Made by a program: the position numbers and the translations under genes. The notes beneath the pieces were generated by a model. That model was not told where the DNA came from. It did not search any database and saw nothing but the letters and a program-made list of their open reading frames with translations. This document shows positions 24,747 to 33,380 of a stretch of 64,000 bases of DNA, piece after piece (positions within the stretch are counted from its first letter, which is position 1; the number at the start of each line of letters is the position of its first letter). Source of the stretch: Desulfonatronum sp. SC1 (GTDB lineage Bacteria > Desulfobacterota > Desulfovibrionia > Desulfovibrionales > Desulfonatronaceae); the NCBI RefSeq assembly GCF_003046795.1, contig NZ_PZKN01000003.1:102481-166480 (forward strand), in the 5' to 3' direction.

Positions 24747-25448
24747 TCAGCTCGTCAGGATATTGGTGACAGGGTATGTCTGAATGAAGATATTTTCATC
24801 GTCATTGCCGAGAATGGCTATCCGGATGGCAAAAATCGTGTCCAGGTCCAGGCCGGAAGGAACCTTCAATATAGAATTGACGCGTCGGAACCGTTGGATT
24901 TCAAAGCTTAATTCGCTTGCTTCTCCCTGAGCTTCAAAAACGGAGGCTTCCTGGGTGATGAAATAGACCTTGATTTCCCCGGACAAGGTTCCCTCGGCGA
25001 GGTTGTTCAGCTCGAAAGTGATGCGCAGATCCTCCCCGGCTGTTTTGAGCTGCAAATTGGCCACTCCGGCCATTTGCAGATCCATGGCCACGAAGAGGTC
25101 CTGGAGGTTGATGACCTGGGGCAGGCTTTGGCGTTCCTTGGTCACCGTGTTGAACAGGGAATGAATTTCCTCCGGATCACTGGTTTTAAGGATTTCCTGA
25201 ATATTCTGAAGCCGTTCCAGCTGGATGGACTGGTCGGACAACTGGGCTCGCAGATCCTTGTTGGCGTTCACCAGTTCAAGGTGCTGCCCCCAGTAGACGA
25301 CCCCGGCGTAAGAGCCGCCCACGGCCGCGAGAATCAGGACGATTTGCAGGTAGAGAAAAAACCTGAACCACGCCACGCGCAGCCGATACCGGCGAACCCG
25401 GGTGTCGTCGCGCATTATGATCAGATTGAGCTTGTCGTCCTTGCCCAC
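24747..25448 (-). CDS. Single-pass membrane protein with coiled coil, unknown function
   Basis: 233 residues, probably from a GTG at 25448 (GAGG 8 bases upstream). A cytoplasmic basic segment (DDTRVRRYRLRVAWF) precedes one membrane helix near residues 30-52. A short coiled coil (about 55-95) and a beta-rich extracytoplasmic domain follow. It recalls the hypothetical membrane proteins often found near tRNA or pyrimidine genes in sulfate reducers, but no named domain is recognised. It is 62 bases after the lipoprotein gene and may share its operon. Confidence 0.75.
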   Translation of the reverse strand: MGKDDKLNLIIMRDDTRVRRYRLRVAWFRFFLYLQIVLILAAVGGSYAGVVYWGQHLELVNANKDLRAQLSDQSIQLERLQNIQEILKTSDPEEIHSLFNTVTKERQSLPQVINLQDLFVAMDLQMAGVANLQLKTAGEDLRITFELNNLAEGTLSGEIKVYFITQEASVFEAQGEASELSFEIQRFRRVNSILKVPSGLDLDTIFAIRIAILGNDDENIFIQTYPVTNILTS

Positions 25449-25510
25449 GCGAAACCTCGTCGGTGTTGGGTGTCCTTGCCTCTACGTCGTCGGTGCAAAA
25501 GGATCGATCA

Positions 25511-26113
25511 TCAGTCGCTTTCCACCCACATCATGGAGAAGCCACCGGCTGGACCGGTGAAAAGCAGCTCGATGGGGGCGTCCGTTTTTGGGAATCGGAG
25601 TTTGTAGTACCGTTGCCAGGGGTGATGGTACGGATAGAAAGCCTGAAGCTGGGACGGGTGGACGTCCAGGTGGCGGATTTCCAGGGGCTGGGTGGTTTGA
25701 TCCGGAGATTGGCGCAATAGCACCCGCCACTGGGTCAGGCGATGGGTCAGGCGGGCGTCGTCCGAATAGGTGCTGGCCACGGCTACGATGAAGTCCGTGT
25801 ATTCGTCCGCCGCTTGCAGCTGGTCGGCCAGCATTTTTCGGGTCTCATCCGCCGTCAGTTCGAAAACCTCCGAATACCGCCCAACATAGGCTTTCCGCCA
25901 CGTCGCGGATTCGAGCAGGGCCACGACACGGGTTTCCGTCTCCAGACCGTCCCGGACCACGCCGGAACGGCTCCAGGATTTGGTCAACTGGAAATAGGCG
26001 TCATGCAGGTCGGGCCAGAGCAACTCCCCCACCGAACGCCCCTGGCATCCGGGCAGCGAAATGGCAACGCCAAGCAATAGAATCAGGATGAACCAATTAT
26101 GCGTCGGCCTCAT
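25511..26113 (-). CDS. Lipoprotein of unknown function
   Basis: 200 residues from the ATG at 26113. The N-terminus WFILILLLGVAISLPGCQG is a type II signal with the lipid-bearing Cys in LPGC. The remainder is soluble and acidic, with no named domain recognised; a C-terminal segment (PWQRYYKLRFPKTDAP) looks like a beta-sandwich edge. Its start overlaps the pyrE stop by 17 bases, so it is translationally coupled to pyrE. The longer frame from 26167 would remove the signal peptide context. Confidence 0.75.
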   Translation of the reverse strand: MRPTHNWFILILLLGVAISLPGCQGRSVGELLWPDLHDAYFQLTKSWSRSGVVRDGLETETRVVALLESATWRKAYVGRYSEVFELTADETRKMLADQLQAADEYTDFIVAVASTYSDDARLTHRLTQWRVLLRQSPDQTTQPLEIRHLDVHPSQLQAFYPYHHPWQRYYKLRFPKTDAPIELLFTGPAGGFSMMWVESD

Positions 26114-26657
26114 GCAGCAACTGGCTCCTTGTGTAAAGGGCGGTGAAAGGAATGTCGGCCTCGGCAAGGGCTTCGGCGGCGCCCTCTTCGCGGTCCAGAA
26201 TGCAGCAGACTCGATGCACGATGAACCCGGCGTCGGTCAGCCGCCGACAGGCCTTGAGCGCACTGCCCCCGGTGGTGGCAACGTCCTCCAACACGGACAC
26301 CCGGTCGCCGAGCTGAAAATTGGCCATGCCTTCCAGGTAGCTGGCCGTGCCGTGCCCCTTGGCTTCCTTGCGCACGATCATGGCCGGCCAAAAAAGCCCT
26401 TCGGCCCGGGCAACCAGGGAAGTGGCGGTGACCAGCGGATCCGCGCCCAGGGTCATCCCGGCGACCCCGTGAATGGATTCCGTTTGCAGCATCTGGACGA
26501 AAAGGCTGCCGATCAGGAAGGCCCCTTCCGGGTGCAAGGCCGTTTGCTTGCAGTCGAAGTAATAGTTGCTGCGCTTGCCGGACGTCAGGACGACGTCCTT
26601 TTCCAGATAGGATTTGGCCATCAGCAGCGCGGCCAGTTGTTTGCGCCAGTGATTCAC
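26097..26657 (-). CDS. pyrE: Orotate phosphoribosyltransferase
   Basis: 186 residues from a GTG at 26657 with GGAGAAAACC directly upstream. The PRPP-binding motif VSVLEDVATTGGSAL is near residues 120-134, and SGKRSNYYFDCKQTALHPEG near residue 26 is the usual orotate-side segment. It converts orotate and PRPP to OMP in pyrimidine synthesis. It lies 9 bases after purB, giving a nucleotide-synthesis operon. Confidence 0.93.
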   Translation of the reverse strand: MNHWRKQLAALLMAKSYLEKDVVLTSGKRSNYYFDCKQTALHPEGAFLIGSLFVQMLQTESIHGVAGMTLGADPLVTATSLVARAEGLFWPAMIVRKEAKGHGTASYLEGMANFQLGDRVSVLEDVATTGGSALKACRRLTDAGFIVHRVCCILDREEGAAEALAEADIPFTALYTRSQLLHEADA

Positions 26658-26666
26658 GGTTTTCTC

Positions 26667-27959
26667 CTAATCAAAGACACGATCATAAATAATGTCTACA
26701 TGCCGAAAAAAATAGTTCAGGTCAAAGAGGTCGTCCAATGTTTCCCGGGAAAGCCGGGCCGTGATTCCTTCGCTGGCCCGGACCAGGTCCTCGAAGGGCG
26801 TTTTTTCCTTCCAAGCCCGCATGGCCAGGCCCTGAACCAGTTCGTAAGCCTCCTGGCGCTGCAACCCTTTTTCCACCAACGCCAAAAGGATGCGCTGGGA
26901 AAAGAAAAGGCCTTGGGAAGCCCCCAGATTCCGGGCGACATTGTCTTCATGCACCTGGATTCCGGAGAGCAGCCCGGTGAGCCGGTGCAGCATGTAGTCC
27001 ATGAGGATGGTGGAATCCGGCATGATCACCCGCTCCACCGAGGAATGGCTGATGTCCCGCTCGTGCCAGAGGGCCATGTTCTCCAGGGCTGCCTGGGCGT
27101 TACCCCTCAGCAGCCGGGCCAGACCAGTCAGGTTTTCCGCGGAAATGGGGTTCTTTTTGTGCGGCATGGCCGACGAGCCCTTCTGGCCCTTGCCAAAGCC
27201 TTCTTCCAGTTCCCGGACCTCGGTGCGCTGCAAGTGCCGCAGTTCCACGCATAACCGCTCTATGCCGCCGGCAATAATGGCCAGGGTGGTGAAATACTGG
27301 GCGTGGCGGTCGCGCTGGATGATCTGCGTGGAAATGGGGTCCACGTTCAGCCCCAGCCGTTGGCACGCCAGGGCTTCCAGGCGCGGCTCCAGATGGGCGT
27401 AGGTGCCCACGGCCCCGGAAATCTTGCCGAAGCGGATGTTTTCCACGGCGTCGTTCCACCGCCTGCGATGGCGGTCGAATTCGGCGTAAAATCCAGCGAA
27501 CTTCAACCCCAGGGTGATGGGTTCGGCGTGAATGCCGTGGGTGCGGCCCATGGCCGGGAGCAGTTTGTACTGTTTTGCGGCCTCGCGCAGGACTTCCAGG
27601 AGCCGGTCCAGACCGGCGGTGATAATCCGCCCGGCCCGCACCAGAAGCAGGGCGTTGGCCGTGTCCACGATGTCCGACGAGGTGCATCCCAGATGGATAT
27701 ACCTGGCCGAAAGCCCGGTCTTCTCCTCCACCGCGGTGAGGAAAGCGATCACGTCGTGCCGGGTACGCTCCTCGATCTCCAGGATACGTTCCAGGTCGAA
27801 ACCGGCGCGCTCCCGGATGTTGCGCATGTCCTCATCCGGAATGTGGCCGAGTTCATGCCAGCCTTCGCAAACGGCCAGTTCAACCTCCAGCCAGGCCTGG
27901 AAGCGTGCCTCCAGGGTCCAGAGCCGCCCCATTTCCGGGCGGGTGTAGCGCTCGATCAT
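26667..27959 (-). CDS. purB: Adenylosuccinate lyase
   Basis: 430 residues from the ATG at 27959 (AAAGGACGG upstream). Hallmarks are MIERYTRPEMGRLWT at the start, HLGCTSSDIVDTANAL near residue 90, GRTHGIHAEPITLGLK near 142 and the flexible signature loop KGSSAMPHKKNPISAEN near 260. It catalyses two steps of purine synthesis, including AMP formation. It is followed closely by pyrE. Confidence 0.95.
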   Translation of the reverse strand: MIERYTRPEMGRLWTLEARFQAWLEVELAVCEGWHELGHIPDEDMRNIRERAGFDLERILEIEERTRHDVIAFLTAVEEKTGLSARYIHLGCTSSDIVDTANALLLVRAGRIITAGLDRLLEVLREAAKQYKLLPAMGRTHGIHAEPITLGLKFAGFYAEFDRHRRRWNDAVENIRFGKISGAVGTYAHLEPRLEALACQRLGLNVDPISTQIIQRDRHAQYFTTLAIIAGGIERLCVELRHLQRTEVRELEEGFGKGQKGSSAMPHKKNPISAENLTGLARLLRGNAQAALENMALWHERDISHSSVERVIMPDSTILMDYMLHRLTGLLSGIQVHEDNVARNLGASQGLFFSQRILLALVEKGLQRQEAYELVQGLAMRAWKEKTPFEDLVRASEGITARLSRETLDDLFDLNYFFRHVDIIYDRVFD

Positions 27960-27974
27960 GTTCCGTCCTTTGTC

Positions 27975-28007
27975 GCAAAAAAAGGCAACCTCTTCAGGCT
28001 GCCTTTT
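27975..28007 (-). terminator. Rho-independent terminator after the FmdB gene
   Basis: On the minus strand AAAGGCA/TGCCTTT with an AGG/CCT extension forms a hairpin with a short loop, followed by a run of seven T. It separates the FmdB gene from purB, so purB needs its own promoter or read-through. Confidence 0.8.
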
Positions 28008-28016
28008 CACTCAAAT

Positions 28017-28334
28017 TTAGTCGGCGGCGGAAGTGGTGGAGCCGGACGTCGAGGGCGCGGGCTCCGCAGGTTTGGCCGCGGCTTCCTTGGCCGGGGCATC
28101 CTTCTTGGTTTCCGTGCTCTCCGTCTTGTTGCCGTTGCCTCCGGAAGACGCCGCGTTCTTACAGTAATCCGTGACATACCAGCCCGAGCCCTTCAGAACG
28201 AAGGATGTGTTGGAAATCAGGCGTTGGGATCGGCCGCCACAGACAGGGCAGGATTTGTCCTGATCGCTGTAATCCTTTTGCCACTGCTCGAAGATTTGCT
28301 GACACTCCTGGCAGCGATACTCATAAATGGGCAT
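28017..28334 (-). CDS. FmdB-family zinc-ribbon protein
   Basis: 105 residues from the ATG at 28334, with AAGGAG 11 bases upstream. The N-terminus MPIYEYRCQECQQIFEQWQK and the second pair CPVCGG give the CXXC...CXXC zinc ribbon of the FmdB family. The C-terminus (after GSGWYVTDY) is a low-complexity Ala/Pro/Ser/Thr/Lys tail. The family is thought to be regulatory or metal-related; the role is unproven. Confidence 0.88.
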   Translation of the reverse strand: MPIYEYRCQECQQIFEQWQKDYSDQDKSCPVCGGRSQRLISNTSFVLKGSGWYVTDYCKNAASSGGNGNKTESTETKKDAPAKEAAAKPAEPAPSTSGSTTSAAD

Positions 28335-28380
28335 AACTTCCGCTCTCCTTAGATGAAATGAAAATGTTGACGGCCGGAGG

Positions 28381-28488
28381 CTATTTTGTCTCCTTGGCCT
28401 CACGGATGCGCTGCTTGAGGCGCTTTTCACGTCGCTGACGGCGACGATCCAGTTCTTTTTTCCGTTCGATTTTTTTATGGCGTCCCAT
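28381..28488 (-). CDS. 35-residue highly basic protein
   Basis: A complete ORF of 35 codons from the ATG at 28488, with GGGAGGAATC immediately upstream. It starts MGRHKKIERKKELDRRR and ends REAKETK. More than half the residues are Lys, Arg, Asp or Glu, predicting one long charged helix like ribosome-associated or RNA-binding peptides. It sits 46 bases before the FmdB gene in the same direction, probably one transcript. The strong ribosome-binding site and lack of stop codons support it. I recognise no named family. Confidence 0.65.
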   Translation of the reverse strand: MGRHKKIERKKELDRRRQRREKRLKQRIREAKETK

Positions 28489-28663
28489 GATTCCTCCCGG
28501 GGGGTTGAAATTTAGTTCGGGGCATCCCACTGTCAATGGTGGGAGACGACATCGTTTCGAAGTAACAACAGATTATTATATGCTCAATATTCGTCGTTGT
28601 CCATTTCCCGGAATGACCGAATCAGGGCAAACATATTCTCGATCCTCACGCGCTACCCGAATC

Positions 28664-28765
28664 GAAATCGAAATCGTGATCGAACGACATATCAAAAAAG
28701 ATGACGTAATCACGAGGCGATGTACAGAATTTTCCGATTCCGATTTCGACCACGATTTCGATTTC
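28664..28765. repeat. Inverted repeat built from GAAATC/GATTTC units
   Basis: Two 21-base arms, 28664-28684 and 28745-28765, are complementary at 20 of 21 positions and are made of the hexamer GAAATC and its complement. The 60-base interval could form the loop of a large cruciform or hairpin. It fills the gene-free stretch 28489-28804, in which I see nothing else. Function unknown. Confidence 0.75.
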
Positions 28766-28804
28766 AATTTCGATAACGATCTCGTGATGGGAAATCCCAC
28801 CACG

Positions 28805-29941
28805 TCAAATCTCCCGTACGACATAGCTTCGCGTTCCGATGCCCAAGCTTTCAGCGTACGCCAATCCATAGTCCTCCGGAACATGGGGGTGCATGGCCCG
28901 GAACTTGTCCTCGCCGGGTTGGATGTCCGACGGAAGGTGGCTGGGGTGCAGAGGGGGTGCCGCGTTGACCATGTCCAGGCAGGCCTGGTCCAGGGCTACC
29001 GGGTCACGGGAAACCAGAACTCCGATGTCCGGGCACACGGGCTTGTCGCTGTATCCGGCGCAGTCGCACTGGGGCGTGACCTGGGTCACGAAGCTCACGT
29101 GGACGCAGGCCGGAGAGGGACGTTGGGGCTTCTCCATAGCCCGGAGCACCGCCGCTGCATACTCCATCATCCGTTCCACGAACGTCGTCACGTCGGTCTT
29201 CCAGTCCACGGCCAAACATTTTTCCCGGCAGACATGCAGGCAGGCTCCACAGCCGACGCACAGCTCCGGGTTCAGCTCGACCTTGCCTTCGTGCCATTTG
29301 GGACGAAGGCACAGCGCACCAGATGCGCAAACCTCCACGCACACTCCGCAGCCTTTGCATTTGTCCGTGTGGACCATGGGGGCCAGGCAGCCGTGCTGAT
29401 ACATTTTGCCCCGGCGGGTGGCGCAACCCATGGCCAGATTTTTCAGGCTGCCGCCGATACCGGCCAGTTCGTGGCCCTTGAAGTGGGACAGAGTCAGCAG
29501 GGAATCCGCGGCCAGGATGTCTCCAGCCAGATGGGCCTCCCGCACATGCTTACCCGGAAACGGCACGGAGATTTCGTTGCGACTGTTCAACCCGTCGGCA
29601 ATGATTACCGGAGCCTGGAGCAGCAACGGATCAAAACCGTGCTCCGCGGCCAGCATGCCGTGGGAAACGGCTTCGCCGCGCTGTCCGACATACAGGGTGT
29701 TGGTGTCGGTCAAAAACGGCCTGGCCCCGAGCTTGCGCAGGAACGCGACGATGGGCCGCACCCAGGTCGGGGTGATGAACCCGGTCACGCCGGATTCGCC
29801 GAAGTGCATCTTCACCGCGGTCAGATCCCCGGATCGCACCACGTCGGAGACGCCGCCGGCCTTGAACAGCCGGCGCAGGCGGACATCGTACGCGGCTTTG
29901 CGGGTCGCGCGCAGGTTCCAGAAAAAAACATCGCTGGGCAT
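28805..29941 (-). CDS. DUF362-domain ferredoxin-like protein
   Basis: 378 residues. A DUF362 domain at both ends (VKMHFGESGVTGFITP near residue 43; FITPTWVRPIV next) surrounds two [4Fe-4S] motifs. These are CKGCGVCVEVC near 195 and CVGCGACLHVC near 222. Proteins of this type are common in strict anaerobes and are presumed electron carriers or cofactor enzymes. No clear ribosome-binding site precedes the ATG at 29941. It lies 42 bases after larE. Confidence 0.88.
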   Translation of the reverse strand: MPSDVFFWNLRATRKAAYDVRLRRLFKAGGVSDVVRSGDLTAVKMHFGESGVTGFITPTWVRPIVAFLRKLGARPFLTDTNTLYVGQRGEAVSHGMLAAEHGFDPLLLQAPVIIADGLNSRNEISVPFPGKHVREAHLAGDILAADSLLTLSHFKGHELAGIGGSLKNLAMGCATRRGKMYQHGCLAPMVHTDKCKGCGVCVEVCASGALCLRPKWHEGKVELNPELCVGCGACLHVCREKCLAVDWKTDVTTFVERMMEYAAAVLRAMEKPQRPSPACVHVSFVTQVTPQCDCAGYSDKPVCPDIGVLVSRDPVALDQACLDMVNAAPPLHPSHLPSDIQPGEDKFRAMHPHVPEDYGLAYAESLGIGTRSYVVREI

Positions 29942-29983
29942 GGGGGGATAATATGGTTGAAGGTGAAAGGTTGAAGGATGAAG

Positions 29984-30805
29984 TCAGAGAGGGGCTATAG
30001 ATTCGGCGGGAGAGTCGAAATAGCCGGAAAGCCGTGATGTAATCGCAAGCTCGAAAGGGCCAAGCCCCGCCGCGCGGATCAGGTCTTGCAGATACTCCTC
30101 CTGGTCGTGCAACACACGGCTCTCGTCTGGATGAATCTGCAACAGGTTGCGCTCGCGTCCCGTGACCCGAAAACGAAATCGGCTCAAGCCCAGGGCGGAA
30201 AGACCGTCTTCCACCCGCCCCACAGCCTCCATCTCCGCGGCCGTAACCCGGCGATCATAGGGAAAGCGGGTCAGCAGGCAGGCACGGGAGGGCTGGTCCG
30301 GGGCTTCGAGGCCGAACAGTGCCGAGGCTCGGCGGATGTCGGCCTTGGTCAGTTCCGCCCGGGCCAGGGGACTTTGGACGTTCAGCTCTTGGAGCGCCTT
30401 GCGCCCGGGGCGGTGGACCGCCAAGTCTTCGAGATGGGTCCCATCCATGACGAACCGTGACGATTCAGCGGCCATCTTCTGAAATATTGAAAACAGCGCC
30501 TTCTTGCACCAGTAGCAACGCTGGTGGGAGTTGCTCCGGACTTCAGGCTGATTGAGCGGATCGAACCGGATGATGCGCGGAGCCACGTTTTGGGCCTGTA
30601 ACAACGCCATGGTCTGGCGCTGCTCCAGGGCAGACTGATGCGGTCCCACGGCATGCACGGCTTGGAAGTCCAGGTTCCAGAGCCGGGAAACATGTACCAG
30701 AAACCGACTGTCCACGCCACCGGACACCGCGATCAGGCCCGGCTGCAAGGCCTCCAACCGGGTGCGCAGGGTTTGGAGCTTGGCCTCCAAGGAAGAGTCG
30801 GTCAC
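29984..30805 (-). CDS. larE: LarE-type ATP-dependent sulfur transferase
   Basis: 273 residues from a GTG at 30805 that overlaps the upstream stop (GTGA). The PP-loop SGGVDS is at residues 28-33, a CYWC pair at 97-100, and the segment PSRACLLTRFPY places a Cys at residue 176. In L. plantarum LarE the Cys at 176 donates its own sulfur to the nickel-pincer cofactor. larA, larB and larC are not in the window. Tight coupling to a homocysteine-synthesis gene suggests a sulfur-transfer job that may not involve lactate racemase. Confidence 0.85.
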   Translation of the reverse strand: MTDSSLEAKLQTLRTRLEALQPGLIAVSGGVDSRFLVHVSRLWNLDFQAVHAVGPHQSALEQRQTMALLQAQNVAPRIIRFDPLNQPEVRSNSHQRCYWCKKALFSIFQKMAAESSRFVMDGTHLEDLAVHRPGRKALQELNVQSPLARAELTKADIRRASALFGLEAPDQPSRACLLTRFPYDRRVTAAEMEAVGRVEDGLSALGLSRFRFRVTGRERNLLQIHPDESRVLHDQEEYLQDLIRAAGLGPFELAITSRLSGYFDSPAESIAPL

Positions 30806-31977
30806 TCGGAGAAAATCGGCTCCTGGGGTTCGCCCAGGGTGAACGTTCCCTTTTCGATCCACTGCTTGAGAGTCTGGGCGATTTCCAGGGACAGCGTGTA
30901 GCTGGTCAAGGGCACTGTGGCCGTATCCCGGTCGTTCACGCGAATGGTGCCGGAACGCAGCTCGGCGTAGCTCACATGGCCGTGGTTCCGGGCCACGCCG
31001 TTGGGGTAGTCGTGGCCGTAGTCCACCACGGGGACCATGATGTCCGCGTCGCTGACCCCGGTGAACCAGGCCATTTCCTCGTCCAGGATCGGGATGGGAA
31101 TGCCCAGTCCGACGTTCAGGGAGCAGCCGTAGCCCAGAAAGCTGATCCCGCGCAGATAGCGGGCCTGCATGCCCTTGAGGTCGCCCTTGACCATCAGGGT
31201 CCCGGAAGGGGTCAGGGGCAGGCCGCGTTCGGTGCGTTGCGGCTTGGGGTTGTGCTGAGTCCCGGCTCCGATCACCCAGCCCGTTCCACCTCCGAGAAAA
31301 ATTTTCGTACCCAGGCCGATGGTCCGGAAAAAAGGATCGTTGAACAGCGGGCTCAGCGCTCCGGAGGTGGCGTAGTTGGCGTTGGCGCAGCGCGGCTTGA
31401 GCGGCCCCATGTAGGTGTAGATGACTTTTTCGCCGAAGTTCACCGCGCAGTTGTAGTTCTGGTAGGCGTTGCGGGGGTTGAGCAGGTCCGCGCTCCGGAA
31501 ATCCCCCAGGGTGTATTCCCGTTCCAGGGTCTTGCGGGGGTAGCAGTCCGTTCCGTAGCCCGTGGCGCGCAACCGGACCTTTTTGCCTCGAAGCAGATCC
31601 TCGATCACATGGCCGCCGCCGTACTTAAAGCGCCCCGGAAAGACCTTGTTCAACGGGTCGTCCTCGGCTGGCTCCGTTGCTCCAAGAAAGGCGTCGGCCG
31701 CAGCGAGTCCGCCGTAGGCCGGAACATCGTTCAGCCAGACCTTGGACGCCTTGATCAGCGGCGGCTCGGGCTGGCCAATGTTAAAAAGCAGACCGGAGGA
31801 ACACATGGGGGAAAAGGTGCCAGTGGTGACCACGTCCACTTCCCGGGCCGCCTTGACCTTGCCCATGGATTTCACGGCGTCGATCATTTCCCTGGCCGTA
31901 AGCACCACGGCCTTGCCCTTGCTGATCCGGTCGTTGATCTCCCGGATGGTTTTCTTGACCTTCTTCGGTTCGCTCAT
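30802..31977 (-). CDS. Homocysteine biosynthesis protein (DUF39 / HcyBio family)
   Basis: 391 residues. The family opening KKTIREINDRISKGKAVVLT is followed by VVTTGTFSPMCSSGLLFNIG with its conserved Cys, and GGGTGWVIGAGTQHNP and GYGCSLNVGLGIPIP near residues 230-300. COG1900 proteins take part in making homocysteine from aspartate semialdehyde and sulfide in sulfate reducers and methanogens. The chain ends after this domain, without the ferredoxin or CBS part found in some relatives. It overlaps larE by four bases. Confidence 0.85.
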   Translation of the reverse strand: MSEPKKVKKTIREINDRISKGKAVVLTAREMIDAVKSMGKVKAAREVDVVTTGTFSPMCSSGLLFNIGQPEPPLIKASKVWLNDVPAYGGLAAADAFLGATEPAEDDPLNKVFPGRFKYGGGHVIEDLLRGKKVRLRATGYGTDCYPRKTLEREYTLGDFRSADLLNPRNAYQNYNCAVNFGEKVIYTYMGPLKPRCANANYATSGALSPLFNDPFFRTIGLGTKIFLGGGTGWVIGAGTQHNPKPQRTERGLPLTPSGTLMVKGDLKGMQARYLRGISFLGYGCSLNVGLGIPIPILDEEMAWFTGVSDADIMVPVVDYGHDYPNGVARNHGHVSYAELRSGTIRVNDRDTATVPLTSYTLSLEIAQTLKQWIEKGTFTLGEPQEPIFSE

Positions 31978-32040
31978 GTGGTTATGTGGTAACGATTCAG
32001 TGGTGATGAGATGGAAAGGGAATAATGGGAAGACAGGGGG

Positions 32041-32811
32041 TCAGGCAGACACGGTTGGCGCTGTTAGGGTGCGCTGGAGCCGATCCATGGTTTCGTAGTC
32101 CGTGAAATCGAAACGCAGGGGGGTCAGGGTGATGTAGCCCTGGGTGAGCAGGCCGCGGTCCGTGTCCTGGCCGACTTCGCCGGCCGGGATCTCCCCGTGC
32201 AGCCAGTAATAGCCCACGCCTCGCGGGTCAACCCGATGGTCGTGCCTGTCGTGATACACGGCCTGGGTTTGGGGACAGCAGCGCAGCCCCAGGGTCTCGC
32301 GCAGGTCGCGGTCCGGAAAGTTCAGGTTCAGCAGGCAGCGGGAAGGCAGCGCGGCCCAGTCCATGTCCTGAACCAGACGCACCGTGTAGTCCGCCTGATC
32401 GTCCAGGTTCGCGGGGTGGAAGTTGTCCATGGACACGGCCAGGGACGGCAGACCGGCCAGGGCTCCTTCCGTGGCCGCGGAGACCGTGCCGGAATAGAGG
32501 ATGTCCACGCCCACGTTGGCCCCGTTGTTGATGCCGGAAATCAGGACGTCCGGCGGTTCGTCCAGAAGCGAACTCAGGGCCAGCTTGGCGCAGTCCACGG
32601 GGGTTCCGGTTACCCCGACGCCCTGAAAGTCCGGCTCCCGGAGGTGCTTGATCTTCAACGGCAGGCTCAGGGTGATGGCGTGCCCCACCGCGGATTGCTC
32701 GGTCAGCGGAGCGACCACATGCACGGTATGTCCGGCCCGGAGCAGGGCCCGGTACATGGCCCGCAGCCCCAGGGCGTAAATCCCGTCGTCGTTGGTTAGA
32801 AGGATGTCCAT
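32041..32811 (-). CDS. surE: 5'-nucleotidase SurE
   Basis: 256 residues opening MDILLTNDDGIYALGLRAMY, the metal-binding signature of SurE (Asp-Asp). VAPLTEQSAVGHAITL and VLISGINNGANVGVDILYSG follow and complete the active site. It removes phosphate from nucleoside monophosphates. Its start overlaps the korC stop by 16 bases, so it is translated with the oxidoreductase operon. Confidence 0.95.
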   Translation of the reverse strand: MDILLTNDDGIYALGLRAMYRALLRAGHTVHVVAPLTEQSAVGHAITLSLPLKIKHLREPDFQGVGVTGTPVDCAKLALSSLLDEPPDVLISGINNGANVGVDILYSGTVSAATEGALAGLPSLAVSMDNFHPANLDDQADYTVRLVQDMDWAALPSRCLLNLNFPDRDLRETLGLRCCPQTQAVYHDRHDHRVDPRGVGYYWLHGEIPAGEVGQDTDRGLLTQGYITLTPLRFDFTDYETMDRLQRTLTAPTVSA

Positions 32812-33380
32812 TGGGACTGCACGTCGGGGTATTTTTTCTTGGCCTGGGTCAATCCCAGCTGAAACGCCTTCAGATTCGACTCCAGAAACCTGGGGTTCAA
32901 ACTGGTTTCCAACCCTTTCTTCATGGCCCGGGGAAGCACGAAGGGCACCAGGTGGGCCAGGGCCCCCAGCAGGACCATATTCGCGGCCTGAACCATGCCC
33001 AGTTTGTCCTTGGCCAGGGTGGTGAAGGGCAGGCCCCAGTAGATGTTGGTCGGGGTCTGCTTGACCAGGGAGTCGTCAACCAGCAGATAACCGCCCGGTT
33101 TGAGGTGGCGGTAATACTGATTGCAGGCTTCCTGGCTGAGCGCCACCAGCAGGTCGAGCTGTTCCGGCTTGGGGTAGCTGATGGGCTGGGAGCTGATCAC
33201 CAGGTCCGAGCGGCTGGCGCCACCCCGGGCCTCGGGGCCATAGCTCTGGGTCTGGGCCACGAAGTAACCTTCTTCCAGGGCCAATCCGGCACCCAACACC
33301 TTGCCTAGAGTCAGAATGCCCTGTCCACCCAGGCCGGAAAGCCGCAACTCAAAGCGTTGGATTTCTTGGGGGTTCTTCAT
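32796..33380 (-). CDS. korC: 2-oxoacid:ferredoxin oxidoreductase, gamma subunit
   Basis: 194 residues from the ATG at 33380 (ATGA overlap with the beta subunit). It opens with the POR gamma signature LRLSGLGGQGILTLGKVLG and contains SYGPEARGGASRSDLVIS. A much longer open frame extends upstream to 34148, but that part is antisense-free shadow of the beta gene and has no family match. With the A, B and D subunits it forms the CoA- and ferredoxin-dependent 2-oxoacid decarboxylase complex. Confidence 0.9.
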   Translation of the reverse strand: MKNPQEIQRFELRLSGLGGQGILTLGKVLGAGLALEEGYFVAQTQSYGPEARGGASRSDLVISSQPISYPKPEQLDLLVALSQEACNQYYRHLKPGGYLLVDDSLVKQTPTNIYWGLPFTTLAKDKLGMVQAANMVLLGALAHLVPFVLPRAMKKGLETSLNPRFLESNLKAFQLGLTQAKKKYPDVQSQWTSF

